The notes under the pieces are model-generated. The model saw only the letters and a program-made list of their open reading frames with translations. It did no database searches and was not told the origin of the DNA. DNA of 64,000 nucleotides from Chthonomonas calidirosea T49 (lineage in GTDB: Bacteria > Armatimonadota > Chthonomonadetes > Chthonomonadales > Chthonomonadaceae): positions 2,315,325 to 2,379,324 of the forward strand of contig NC_021487.1 in NCBI RefSeq assembly GCF_000427095.1, in the 5' to 3' direction. The stretch's first letter is position 1. The number at the start of each line of letters is the position of its first letter. Positions 45,801 to 53,480 of this stretch are shown one piece after another. The position numbers were made by a program, and so were the translations under genes.

Positions 45801-46212
45801 GCTGGCGCATCAGGCGTTCTCCACGGTTTCCATTTTGGGAATTATTGTGCTGAGTGGAATGGACATTACCACGGCTGTTTTGATGATAGACAGCATTATG
45901 CGTTACCGAGATCGGAAGGTTCCACGCGAGCAAGCTGTTGTTGAAGGCGGGATGGAACGTCTTCGGCCTATCCTCATGACAGCGCTCATTGAGCTGGCAG
46001 TGATGTTGCCGGTGGCGCTAGCCCCCAAAACCGGTTTGGATGCCTATCAGCCCTTGGGAACCACCATTGTTGGCGGCCTGCTTGCAGGAACGCTCCTAAG
46101 CCTGTTTGTCATTCCCCTGATGCACACCTTCGTGGACGATCTGATGCGATGGGGCTATCGCATCTATTTTGGGCGGGATTGGACATGGTCTACAGGGGTA
46201 GAAAAGAGATGA
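42895..46212 (+). CDS. RND-family efflux permease
   Basis: 1105 residues from TTG 42895. Twelve-helix AcrB/CusA-type pump: an N-terminal helix, periplasmic porter loops with GLSAQEMETYVSKPIEEQM, a helix bundle with GTLIGLLIAIGRLVDDTIID-IHSVERYL (proton-relay Asp pair), a second loop, and a C-terminal bundle with LQPLQMIASIPLELSGVFTA, GIIVLSGMDITTAVLMIDSI and RLRPILMTALIELAVMLPVA. It uses the proton gradient to expel metals or drugs with the adaptor and an outer-membrane channel (not in this window). AGGGAGGGGGG precedes the start; TTGA overlaps the distal stop of the adaptor frame, tying its translation to that frame. Confidence 0.93.
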   Translation: MSTDPSVNAPHIPRRNPLHLIHAWAIDHAAVVFAFYTAVVLCAVFAIAFVIPRRFAPYVPSPMLGIVTMMPGLSAQEMETYVSKPIEEQMVQIGDLHYIRSISQEGFSIVILEFNYGVDIQKARTKVQELLNVTNAFLPPTTANLKPSFVIPVDPLNLPILSLALTGDPNRGWTPQKLRQFADNVVIARIKQVPDVDSVVVFGGYRRQLQVIVDRNKLAAHGLSILDVRDAIDRYNQSQPGGVLTQGDQESIVRVNSLARSAQDVLNYPITGMATDKSNSQGPPRTIFIRDVAHVVDTYWERRSAYEYLDHPPGNSGRVIPAIEVSVIQNPAASSYTVVPQVRKVLAQLEQEYPGVHFHTAYDNAHFVGVLFHNVWEELAVAVVLTAIVIVFFLGEWRGTLIALITIPTSLAIAVLMLIPMHMTFNSGTLIGLLIAIGRLVDDTIIDIHSVERYLRRGLSPREATIEGIAEVRLAVLASTLMILIALLPLLFCGGITQLMFVELVWPLIFALLASMMVSFTLTAVLCAKWLRSPVGQTTDGTPPLLRPLSFLITSFQGGLERLEGAYRRALRRQLTNRFWAFVRIGLVVIVGFTFYNFIGSEMMPLADTGQAVGFLEMQPGTSFQATEQAVHRLEQILLKYPELQKASIEIGTESMFESWNPYFTGYQMPQANGASMMLTFSDKDMRKRTIWQIMDAVQKEAMSTIPGIRRLQIKEMGSDVMATADAPIHINLYGPNLQVLYQLGKQALAIAQKTPGLAQPALTWTMGVPDYEVKVDPAKAAALGLSPLNVAEQAYYALHGGLTNSFYYLPDNLRQDTILVRYDSQDRATPRDLAELYLSTPDGKQVPLESVAQILYRAAPTAIEHDNLRRVIGITGFYRKDGPPSMDLTMQVMMRAMEQLNFPPGYGIEVRGDMTQMMDSFRRLLYGLVVALVLMYFVLVAQFRGFLQPLQMIASIPLELSGVFTALWLAHQAFSTVSILGIIVLSGMDITTAVLMIDSIMRYRDRKVPREQAVVEGGMERLRPILMTALIELAVMLPVALAPKTGLDAYQPLGTTIVGGLLAGTLLSLFVIPLMHTFVDDLMRWGYRIYFGRDWTWSTGVEKR

Positions 46213-46216
46213 AAAG

Positions 46217-46250
46217 AGAATCGGAGACCTTCAAGTAGGTCTCCGATTCT
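46217..46250. terminator. Bidirectional-type terminator between convergent genes
   Basis: AGAATCGGAGACCT (46217-46230) pairs with AGGTCTCCGATTCT (46237-46250). On the minus strand it is followed by CTTTTC, so it serves at least the leftward lipoprotein transcript. Confidence 0.8.
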
Positions 46251-46271
46251 CGATAGGACACCGCTTTTACG

Positions 46272-46472
46272 CTACTTAGAGGGCTTAATGGGAGAGCTCG
46301 ATGAAGAGGTGGTTGAAGCCCCTCCGGTCAAGCTTGGACGTGTCCGCAGTGCGTTCATCTTGGCGTTTGGGTTGTCTGCCGAGGGCTTAGACTGCCCACT
46401 GCATCCCGTTAGGATAACAAGCAGTAGGCTAACTGCGACTACGCCTTTTCGTTTGTTGTTCATGAAAAACAT
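46272..46472 (-). CDS. Small lipoprotein, Ser/Thr-rich
   Basis: 66 residues (63 from the second Met). Signal MNNKRKGVVAVSLLLVILTG ends with lipobox LTGC; the mature peptide is Ser/Pro/Lys-rich (GQSKPSADNPNAK...SSSSSPIKPSK). The start lies 3 bases after the pseudopilin stop, so they are coupled. The pattern pseudopilin plus small envelope protein repeats that at 17696-18730. Function unknown. Confidence 0.75.
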   Translation of the reverse strand: MFFMNNKRKGVVAVSLLLVILTGCSGQSKPSADNPNAKMNALRTRPSLTGGASTTSSSSSPIKPSK

Positions 46473-46475
46473 AGA

Positions 46476-47384
46476 TTACATTCCCGTTGGCCAAAGGTAT
46501 TTGTACACAAGCTGACCTGAACTCGTTTTCACTTTCGTGAAATAGTTCATAATGGGCATGCTCTTCGAATGTCCATCCACAAAAGTGACGACAATTTGCC
46601 CTCCGCTCAACCGCAAATAGCTGCAGGAGGTTTTGTTCTGCTGGAGGTGTCGCCCTATCGGGCCGAAACGTTGAGTTTGGTAGGCGGGAAACCAAGTAAC
46701 ACAGTAATGGAAGAAGTCCGAATCCCACGGGCCGGGACCGAAAGTTGCTCCCCACCAATCCGCTGCTGAGGCGTCACTAACGAGGGTCATATCCGCTGCG
46801 GAAGAGATGGCGGCGAGTTTTGAGCTAGGTGTGGGGGTAATACTTGAAGGCGACCATCCATTGTCTGGAAAAGCCCCTGCTAGACCTTGCCAAGCTACGT
46901 GGACACTGAAATCAGTTGTGTTACCATAATACGTATCGCCCCAATTGGGATTGCCATCTATTTGGGAGAGAGGTGGAATACCGTAGTTCAGGAAGGGGTC
47001 AACGTAATTCACTGGGTCGGCATGATTTAGAAAGTCTTCGGGACATATAAAAATCCCCCAGTTTTTGATATAAGGCTGAACCAGATTTTGCCATGCCGCT
47101 GTGCTAACCGTAGTTGCCGATCCACTCCAGGCGAAGGTAGAAGGGTCGGAGGTATAAACCGGCGTGAAGATGAGTGGAAACGTCTCATCGTAGTCTTGCA
47201 CATACATAGATAGCGCAAGGCCAAGCTCTTTGGCGTTGGACAGGCACGTAACCTTCCTGGCCTGCGCTCGCGCCTGTGCGAAGACAGGAAAGAGAATTGC
47301 AGCTAAAATCGCAATTATTGCGATGACTACAAGAAGTTCAATGAGCGTAAACGCTCGGCGATGAGTTTTTTGTGTTTGTTGCAT
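46476..47384 (-). CDS. Type IV pseudopilin-like protein (DUF1559-related)
   Basis: 302 residues. Class III signal and helix: [20 protein letters not shown] followed by [20 protein letters not shown], nearly identical to the protein at 17696. The globular part starts [19 protein letters not shown], has ICPEDF, and ends [20 protein letters not shown], the family's VDGH block. The H-X9-DG spacing is not exact here. Likely exported by a type II/IV secretion-like pseudopilus system. The promoter is an extended -10 as for the other locus. The leader of about 150 bases is GC-rich with a hairpin AGCTCC/GGAGC about 45 bases before the ATG. Confidence 0.9.
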   Translation of the reverse strand: MQQTQKTHRRAFTLIELLVVIAIIAILAAILFPVFAQARAQARKVTCLSNAKELGLALSMYVQDYDETFPLIFTPVYTSDPSTFAWSGSATTVSTAAWQNLVQPYIKNWGIFICPEDFLNHADPVNYVDPFLNYGIPPLSQIDGNPNWGDTYYGNTTDFSVHVAWQGLAGAFPDNGWSPSSITPTPSSKLAAISSAADMTLVSDASAADWWGATFGPGPWDSDFFHYCVTWFPAYQTQRFGPIGRHLQQNKTSCSYLRLSGGQIVVTFVDGHSKSMPIMNYFTKVKTSSGQLVYKYLWPTGM

Positions 47385-47540
47385 TTTAGGCTCTTAGCCT
47401 CCTGTTTGAGATGGATATACATGGCTCCTTTTGGGGAGCTGGCGGCGTAGCGCGGTAACCTCAGCATCGTTCGTTCCGAACGCACTTCGGTAAAAAAACC
47501 GGCGTCTTAGGAAGACGTGAGTTAACCGTATCCTATTTGT

Positions 47541-47549
47541 ATTATAACA
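47541..47549 (-). promoter_or_regulatory. Extended -10 promoter of pseudopilin gene
   Basis: TGTTATAAT on the minus strand, a perfect TGnTATAAT, with a leader of about 150 bases. Confidence 0.6.
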
Positions 47550-47605
47550 TAGAATCTACCTTTTTGTGTTCCATTCAGTACCACCATACTGAAAGTGATT
47601 CTTTT

Positions 47606-49000
47606 TTAGAAAAGCTCACCTATCGTGGAGGATTGTGTTGGTCCGATCATCGCTTTAAAAGCGTTGAGAAATCTTTGTCGGCCCTCTTCGTGAGGGACAA
47701 TAGGTTTTTGGGGATATTGAGCGCTGCCAAACTCTGGAACCCACTGCCGTATGTACTCCATTTGTGAGTCATAACGCTCTTGCTGAAGGACGGGATTGAA
47801 GATACGCGTGGCGCGTCGCGGATCGGTGCCCGTGCCAGCAACCCACTGCCATCCCCCATTATTGGCAGGCCAATCGCCATCCACGAGCATCTGCATGAAA
47901 TAACGTTCGCCTTTTTGCCAGTGAATCAGAAGATCTTTGCAGAGGTAGGAGGCCACCACCTGCCGTAACCGATTGTGCATCCAGCCGGTTTGGTTCAGTT
48001 GGCGCATGCCGGCATCTACAAAAGGATATCCGGTCATGCCGGCTTTCCATGCTTGAAAGTGCTCTTCGTTCTCGCTCCAGGGCAGACGATCGTATTCGGG
48101 GTGCATCGGCCCTGTTAGAGCGTGGGGGAAGTAGTAGAGCACCGCATGATAAAACTCGCGCCAGGCCAGTTCATCTATCCATTTCTGTGCCCCTGGTCCG
48201 CCCACTTTTCGAGCCGTTCGGTAGCATTCGCGAATGGAGATGGTTCCCCATTTGATGTGCATGGAGAGGCGGGAGGTGGAATCGGGGTCGGCGGCAAAAT
48301 CGCGTCTTTGATGATAGACGGGAAGTCCGTTGCGAGCAAACGCTTCAAGACGCTGCAGGGCACGTCGCTCTCCCGCGGGTTCGATCTGTTGACGAAGGGA
48401 AAGGCCGTATTCGGCGAGGGAAGGAATCTCCGCACTCCGGACGTGATGTGTCACCCGAAGGCGCCCTAATAGGGGCTCTATGGAATAACGCTCCGGCACG
48501 TTCACGAGGTTTTCCCACCGACGCTTGAAGGGCGTAAATACTTGATAAGGCAGGCCGGTTTCTGTTTTAACGCGTTCCGGCTCGACAAGCAGAATGTCTG
48601 GGTAGGTTTTAAAAGCGATGCCTTCCGCCTCGGCCAGGGCTTTTGCGTGGCGATCGCGTTGGATGGGATAGGGCAGATAGTCTCGATTCAGATAGATGGC
48701 GCGTGCCCCCACCTCTTTTGCCACGGCAACAACCTCTTGCTGCGGAGCCTGTTTGACGCGTCGCACGATCAGCTGCCCGCCGTAGGATTCGATATCGGCT
48801 TGCAGTTTGTGAAGAGCATCGAAGAGGAAAGCGACTCGGGCAGCACCGATATCGGCCCCGCGCAGATAGGTGTCATCGAGCACGTAGAGCGCGTAGACCT
48901 GCTCGTTTTCCTGGAGCGCGGCAAAGAGACAGGTGTTGTCGTGAAGCCGGAGACCCGTACGAAACCACACCAGTCCTGTGCGAAAGGTTTTTGTGTTCAT
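47606..49000 (-). CDS. phr: Deoxyribodipyrimidine photolyase (cryptochrome/photolyase family)
   Basis: 464 residues from ATG 49000. N-terminal alpha/beta antenna domain (GLVWFRTGLRLHDNTCLFAA), linker, and helical FAD domain with TSRLSMHIKWGTISIRECYR, ELAWREFYHAVLYYFP, GMTGYPFVDAGMRQLNQTGW-MHNRLRQVVASYL and WQWVAGTGTDPRRATRIFNP. It repairs cyclobutane pyrimidine dimers using blue light. The usual WFRRDLR reads WFRTGLR. The frame is open further upstream into the IS remnant, but that part is not photolyase-like. The SD is weak (TGGAACGG). It is a single gene, convergent with nothing. Confidence 0.93.
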   Translation of the reverse strand: MNTKTFRTGLVWFRTGLRLHDNTCLFAALQENEQVYALYVLDDTYLRGADIGAARVAFLFDALHKLQADIESYGGQLIVRRVKQAPQQEVVAVAKEVGARAIYLNRDYLPYPIQRDRHAKALAEAEGIAFKTYPDILLVEPERVKTETGLPYQVFTPFKRRWENLVNVPERYSIEPLLGRLRVTHHVRSAEIPSLAEYGLSLRQQIEPAGERRALQRLEAFARNGLPVYHQRRDFAADPDSTSRLSMHIKWGTISIRECYRTARKVGGPGAQKWIDELAWREFYHAVLYYFPHALTGPMHPEYDRLPWSENEEHFQAWKAGMTGYPFVDAGMRQLNQTGWMHNRLRQVVASYLCKDLLIHWQKGERYFMQMLVDGDWPANNGGWQWVAGTGTDPRRATRIFNPVLQQERYDSQMEYIRQWVPEFGSAQYPQKPIVPHEEGRQRFLNAFKAMIGPTQSSTIGELF

Positions 49001-49145
49001 GGCCGTTCCAGACGCATTATTATAAAATAATACGTTCAAATTCCACTCTTGACATCCTCCCCGGCCTGAAGGCCGGAGATTCCTACGGCGCTCAGGTATG
49101 GTATTCCCCTGAGTCGCTTCCTTGGGTTCCTGCTTCCGACCCCCA

Positions 49146-49970
49146 TTAGGGTTCAAACCACAGGACAGCCGGGCTGACACCCCAGGAACCCTGCGGCCTC
49201 CCGGGCGAAGCGTCGCCCGTGTCCTGACCTGCGTCTCGCAACAGTCGCATCCCACAAGAAAGGATGTTGACCGCGCCGACCACATCGGCGTTTCCCTCGA
49301 AACCACACTCCACACAAGCGAACTTGGCTTGTGTCTGCCGGTTGTCCGCAGAGACATGGCCGACAGGTGCGGCTGGTGTTCTGCGGCGGAACGCGAACCA
49401 GCCTTGGTCGAGGAGGGACTTGTTCAGGCCCGACTTGGCCCGAACGTTGCTTCCCGGCACATCGGCTGTGCCTGCCGCCAACTTGGACTTTTTTCGTCCC
49501 TGCAAGTCCTCGATACACACCATTGCGTGGTTTTTGCGGATCGCGGTCGAGGGCTTCTGCAGCAAGTCGCGGCGCCCATTGGCGATGCGGGAATGAGTCT
49601 TTGAGACCCTGGCTTTCGCCTTCTTCCCATTGTTGCTGAACTTTACCTTGCGGCTCATGGTCTGCTGCGCTGTGCGCAAGGCCACCTCGGGCCGCTTCAA
49701 GCGGCCCAGCGGCGCATAGGCGGTCTGGATCGACATGAACCACTTGCGCAAGAGTGGCTCACGGTGAGGTTCTTCACGGTACCCAGCACTTCCCGACGGT
49801 TGCGGGAGCGCAGCCAGCCCAGCTTGGGCAGGAAGAGGCGGCTATTGGCCGGGTCGAGTTTGATCGGTTTCGGACCGGGGTAGCGGAAGCTGTCGTGCTG
49901 GCCCCTCTTCTTGAAGCGCGGGAAGCCGCCCTGCTTTGAAGGCTTGAGGCGCTGCCTGTCCGGAATTGTC
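49146..49970 (-). pseudogene. tnpB: tnpB remnant (IS605 OrfB, RuvC-like RNA-guided nuclease family)
   Basis: Pieces in more than one frame reconstruct part of TnpB. One frame reads KPSKQGGFPRFKKRGQHDSF...LDPANSRLFLPKLGWLRSRN-RREVLGTVKNL. The other reads KWFMSIQT...QQTMSRKVKFSNNGKKAKAR...AMVCIEDLQGRKKSK (first RuvC Asp)...SGLNKSLLDQGWFAFRRR...GHVSADNRQTQAKFACVECG-FEGNADVVGAVNIL (last RuvC Asp). The N-terminal ~100 residues are missing. An internal deletion removes the segment with the middle catalytic Glu and the first zinc-finger Cys pair. Non-functional. Confidence 0.85.
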
Positions 49971-50440
49971 CTCTTGGTCTAGGAGCGATGACAACGCGAT
50001 TGGGCACGGAGGGCACGGCGTTTTCACGATGCACGTCCCTTTGGTCTTAGTGAGGAAATACCGCCGCAGAGTGTTCGATGGCGACGCCATCCCGCGGCTG
50101 GGCGCCCTCCTCGCCAAGGTCTGCGCCGACTTCGAGGCGCAAGTAATCGAGATGGATGGGGAGGATGATCACGTTCACCTGTTGGTGGAAGATCCTTCCG
50201 AAGTGGCCGTCTCCAACCTCGTGAACAGCCTTACAGGCGTCTCCATCCGCCTGCTGCGCAAGGAGCGGCCCGCCATTCAGAAACGCTCTTGGAGGGGCGT
50301 GTTGTGGTCGCCGTCTCTCATCCTCCTGTGGCGGCGCTCCGATCTGCATCGTGCGCCACTCCATCGAGCCGCAGCAAACACCCCACGGAAAACCCAAGGA
50401 CGGCTACGCCGTCCGCGCTATCCTTCCCCGCCCTGAACCG
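49966..50440 (+). pseudogene. tnpA: tnpA remnant (IS200/IS605 Y1 transposase)
   Basis: The first 110 residues are good TnpA: NAIGHGGHGVFTMHVPLVLV-RKYRRRVFDGDAIPRL...IEMDGEDDHVHLLVEDP, with the HUH pair HVH. After GVLWSPS (about 50312) a small deletion shifts the frame. The matching continuation CGGAPICIVRHSIEPQQTPH-GKPKDGYAV is in another frame. In it the expected catalytic Tyr of the QYIEQQ motif appears as Ser. Inactive. Confidence 0.83.
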
Positions 50441-50580
50441 CAGGGCTTGTCGCGCACCGGGTCAACGCTCCTTTCCTTTAGATTTGGCCTTGTTGGGGGG
50501 ACGATTCGGTGGGTCCCCTCTTTGTCACCTTACTGTGAGCGTAAGGTAGAGTGCCCAATTTGCTTGTCGCTAGAGGTAAA

Positions 50581-51522
50581 ATGAGCCTTGCAGCGTTGAA
50601 ATCTACTTGGGAAACGAGGGGCGTATTGCTTGGCGAGGCCGTTTTTCAGTGCGTGCCCAACTTCAGTGAGGGACGAAGAAGAGAGGTTGTTGAGGCGATT
50701 GCGAACGCCGCACAACGTGCCGGTGCGGTAGTGGCCGACTGGAGCCTTGACCCCGATCATAATCGCAGCGTGGTGTCTCTTTTGGGCGACGCCCAACAGA
50801 TTGAGGCCGGCGCATTAGCTGCGGCTGCCGAGGCGGTGAAGCATATTGATATGCGTCGGCATCAGGGGCTGCACCCTCGAACGGGCGCTGTGGATGTGTT
50901 GCCCGTGGTGCCGGTGCGCAAGGTAGGGCGTGAAGAAGCCGTTGCCCTCGCGCATACGATAGGAAAGCAACTGGCGGAACAGCTTAAGATCCCCGTGCTG
51001 TTTTATGAATGGGCTGCACGCCCAGGGCGCGAAACCGCACTGCCAAAGCTACGACAGGGCGGTTGGGAGCACATAGCCCAAAGCGTTTTAGACCCGGACT
51101 TCGGCCCTTCTCACCCGCATCCAACGGCGGGTGTGGCTATTGTAGGGGCACGAGGTCCCCTCATTGCCTACAATATCCTGCTCAACACAGCCAATGCGGC
51201 CATAGCGCGCGAGTTGGCACGGACGATTCGACAGCAGCGTGAACACGTCCCTGAACTCGAAGGCGTGCGAGCCATGGGGCTGTTTCTACCTAGCCGGGGC
51301 CTAGCCCAGCTTTCCATGAACCTCACCTGTCCAGAAAAAACTCCCTTACCCGTCGTATTTGAGTGGGTAAAACAGTCCGCTAGAAAGCTGGGAGCAGCAC
51401 CGCTTGAAAGCGAGATCATCGGCCTTATTCCCCAAAAGGCTCTTGGCGATGCGAAACCTGAGGATATTCTGTGGCACGGTTATCGGCCACAGAAACTGTT
51501 AGAGTGGTGGCTGGCACGATAA
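50581..51522 (+). CDS. Glutamate formimidoyltransferase (FtcD N-domain type)
   Basis: 313 residues from ATG 50581. Family blocks: FQCVPNFSEGRRREVVEAIA, DPDHNRSVVSLLGD (active-site His), HQGLHPRTGAVDVLPVVPV, LFYEWAARPGRETALPKLRQ-GGWEHIA, GPSHPHPTAGVAIVGARGPL-IAYNILLNT and a C-domain with LSMNLTCPEKTPLPVVFEWV. It transfers formimino from formiminoglutamate to tetrahydrofolate in His degradation, or acts in the reverse formyl transfer. There is no cyclodeaminase domain. A further ATG at 50551 and TTG 50626 are alternatives; AGAGG favours 50581. Confidence 0.9.
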   Translation: MSLAALKSTWETRGVLLGEAVFQCVPNFSEGRRREVVEAIANAAQRAGAVVADWSLDPDHNRSVVSLLGDAQQIEAGALAAAAEAVKHIDMRRHQGLHPRTGAVDVLPVVPVRKVGREEAVALAHTIGKQLAEQLKIPVLFYEWAARPGRETALPKLRQGGWEHIAQSVLDPDFGPSHPHPTAGVAIVGARGPLIAYNILLNTANAAIARELARTIRQQREHVPELEGVRAMGLFLPSRGLAQLSMNLTCPEKTPLPVVFEWVKQSARKLGAAPLESEIIGLIPQKALGDAKPEDILWHGYRPQKLLEWWLAR

Positions 51523-51540
51523 ATTCGGTAATTTTGCGAT

Positions 51541-51569
51541 TTCAACGTGGCGGCCTACCGTGTTAAAAT
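51541..51569 (+). promoter_or_regulatory. Promoter of the PEP-CTERM-like gene
   Basis: TTCAAC (51541-51546), 17-base spacer, TAAAAT (51564-51569). Confidence 0.45.
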
Positions 51570-51608
51570 TTAAAAGAAGCTGTTCGATGACAAGAGGGAG
51601 AAGCGTGG

Positions 51609-52208
51609 ATGAACAGATATCTGAGAATAGGTATTCTTTGCCTTACGATGGGACTTGTCGGTCTGTCTGGTGTGCGGGCTCAAAACTACGTGCAGAACGG
51701 AGGTTTTGAGACCGGAGATTTCACCGATTGGACGTTATCTGGAGATACCACCGTAGCAACAGTGAGTAGTGCTGATCCTCACACAGGCAACTATAGTGCG
51801 GCGCTTGGAACAACCTACGGTACCGGCTATCTTTCTCAAACGTTGAGTGTTACCCCCAATCAAAGCTACTTTCTTAGTTTCTGGGTTACAACCGATGGAA
51901 GCCTACCGAATAGCCTCGATGTTAGTTTTGACGGCAACAGTGTGGCTTCCTTTCAAAATTTAGGGCCGGGTTACCAAATCTACGAATATCAGGTAACACC
52001 CACAGTCGCGAACCCGGTGCTACAGTTTGCCTTCCAAGACACCAGTGGCTACATCTACCTTGACGACGTGCGATTAGGTACCTCTTCCGCCACTCCGGAG
52101 GTAAACAGTCTTGTTGGCTTGGGTTTTCTGCTGGCGCTAGGAGGCGTATGGGGAGTACGCAGGGCAAGAACACGGACAAAGGCTACGACTATAAGCAACA
52201 GCTACTAG
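51609..52208 (+). CDS. PEP-CTERM-like secreted protein with beta-sandwich domain
   Basis: 199 residues. The signal peptide (MNRYLRIGILCLTMGLVGLS-GVRAQ) is followed by a carbohydrate-binding-like jelly roll (NYVQNGGFETGDFTDWTLSG, GNYSAALGTTYGTGYLSQTL-SV, YIYLDDVRLG). The C-terminus has TPEV, a hydrophobic helix (GLGFLLALGGVWGV) and RRAR, the tripartite layout of exosortase substrates, although Pro-Glu-Val is a variant of the usual VPEP. It is probably anchored and then processed at the envelope. AGAGGGAG precedes ATG 51609. Confidence 0.8.
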   Translation: MNRYLRIGILCLTMGLVGLSGVRAQNYVQNGGFETGDFTDWTLSGDTTVATVSSADPHTGNYSAALGTTYGTGYLSQTLSVTPNQSYFLSFWVTTDGSLPNSLDVSFDGNSVASFQNLGPGYQIYEYQVTPTVANPVLQFAFQDTSGYIYLDDVRLGTSSATPEVNSLVGLGFLLALGGVWGVRRARTRTKATTISNSY

Positions 52209-52257
52209 ACTGCTAATGCAAACGACGACTCCGCACGAGAGAGGTTCTCCATGATCC

Positions 52258-52839
52258 CTATCTCTCTTGAAGCAGTTCACTTACCGCCTGATCCACACCT
52301 TGAAGTTTATTTACTGGGTCAAAGCCGTTTTCCATATAGGCCGCTCGTCCGTGCTTATCAAGCACAAAGAGCGCTGGAATGGCGGTGTGGGGAAATAGGG
52401 CTTCAAGTTGAGGGTTATCTACGGCGAGTGCAAGAGGATAGGTAACCCCTATCTGCTTGGCAACACCTTGGACCGCCTGAACAAGCTCGGAATGAGAGCG
52501 TCCGAGAGAGGTGTCTTCCGAAACACCAATCACCTCAACGCCTTTGTTGGCGTATTTGGTGTAGAGCTTCTGCAGTTCCGGCATGCTCATGCGGCAGGGT
52601 CCGCACCAGGTTGCCCAAAAATCTAGAATCACCACCTTCCCCTTCAGGTCGGCGAGGCGCACCGGCTTATTCGGGGGCAGTAGCGGCAGTTTAGCGTTCG
52701 TGAGGGCGAAACGTTTGGCAATGGGCGCCGGTCCGTCGCTAGGCCCTATGGCTAGAGGCGTATGCACGCCCATTAAGTAGGCGAAAAGAGTGATTATCAG
52801 CACCACGAAAAGCGCTATGGTAAGATTTCGGCGTAGCAT
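52258..52839 (-). CDS. TlpA-family thiol:disulfide oxidoreductase
   Basis: 193 residues from ATG 52839. An N-terminal membrane anchor (LTIALFVVLIITLFAYLMGV) precedes a thioredoxin fold with DFWATWCGPCRMSMPELQ (C79, C82) and a cis-Pro in HTAIPALFVLDKHGRAA. It faces the periplasm and reduces or isomerises disulfides, for example in cytochrome c maturation. GAGGAGC precedes the ATG; the frame is open to 52929 but without SD or family match. Confidence 0.92.
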   Translation of the reverse strand: MLRRNLTIALFVVLIITLFAYLMGVHTPLAIGPSDGPAPIAKRFALTNAKLPLLPPNKPVRLADLKGKVVILDFWATWCGPCRMSMPELQKLYTKYANKGVEVIGVSEDTSLGRSHSELVQAVQGVAKQIGVTYPLALAVDNPQLEALFPHTAIPALFVLDKHGRAAYMENGFDPVNKLQGVDQAVSELLQER

Positions 52840-52981
52840 TATGCTCCTCAAAATTGCGTTTCCATCCCTCCTATAATACTTCCGCTTGTAAGCTATGTGT
52901 TCCTCTACGAGGAGTTGCCGCAGGGACAAAGAGCTGTCGGTAGCGACAAAGGCGAAGCGATTGTCTTAAGCGCATGGTGGT

Positions 52982-53476
52982 TCAGGGAGGGCTTTGTGCC
53001 GCCTGCTGAAAGGCGTACTGACAGACGGCTTCCACAAGCGGATCCCAAAAGTAGTAGTGGGTGGGAAACGCCTCCAAAGGAAACAGGCGTGCCTCCTGCG
53101 ATTCGCTGCCTTCTGGAATGGCCTCTTGGGATAAAAGCGATGTGTAGTAGACGGCAGCAAGATAGGGGGAAGCGTGGGGCGGGGTGAGCAGATAGTGGCC
53201 TAGTAGGTGCAGATGGCCTACGCTGGCGCCAACCTCCTCGCGGATTTCGCGTCGGATTGCGTTTTCAGGCGTCTCCCCAGCTTCAACATGGCCGCTTGGC
53301 ACACACCAACCTCTGCCGCGGATGCGGGCAAGGAGCGCTTGCCCTCCCGAAAAAACAAAGGCGAGCACGGCACGCACAGGCAGCGGAGGGGGTGACTGCG
53401 TGCGCGGGATAAAGGTAACCTGGATTCCCTGCCAGGAGACGGTGGGGAACCCACCAATAGGCTCGCTGAATGAGAT
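52982..53476 (-). CDS. Nudix hydrolase
   Basis: About 164 residues. The Nudix box GHVEAGETPENAIRREIREE+VG is complete (G-x5-E-x7-REUxEExGU), with the catalytic Glu residues that bind Mg2+. Conventional GTG 53377 would start directly at the first strand (RAVLAFVFSGG). The open frame continues upstream with protein-like sequence (GGFPTVSWQGIQVTFIPRTQ) to an in-frame stop, with no ATG/GTG/TTG. GAGGGG inside the end of the M1 peptidase gene lies 9 bases before ATC 53474-53476, just after that gene's TAG (53481-53483). I therefore prefer the ATC start. Substrate unknown; it likely belongs to the pyrG-M1 peptidase transcript. Confidence 0.82.
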   Translation of the reverse strand: MSFSEPIGGFPTVSWQGIQVTFIPRTQSPPPLPVRAVLAFVFSGGQALLARIRGRGWCVPSGHVEAGETPENAIRREIREEVGASVGHLHLLGHYLLTPPHASPYLAAVYYTSLLSQEAIPEGSESQEARLFPLEAFPTHYYFWDPLVEAVCQYAFQQAAQSPP

Positions 53477-53480
53477 AGAT

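Larger units (their letters stand above)
49051..50450. mobile_element. Decayed IS200/IS605-family element
   Basis: A subterminal hairpin CCGGCCT-GA-AGGCCGG (49061-49076) next to TTGACATCCTCC marks one end. Divergent tnpB (leftward) and tnpA (rightward) remnants follow. A CCCTG-AACCG-CAGGG hairpin (50431-50445) followed by CTTGTCGCGC marks the other end. There are no terminal inverted repeats, as expected for this family. Local composition is more GC-rich than the neighbours. Both genes are damaged, so the element should be immobile without help. Confidence 0.82.

Noticed and set aside
49001-49357. N-terminal extension of the photolyase to 49357
   Set aside because: The extra 119 codons run into the IS remnant and have no photolyase similarity; the conserved N-terminus begins at ATG 49000.
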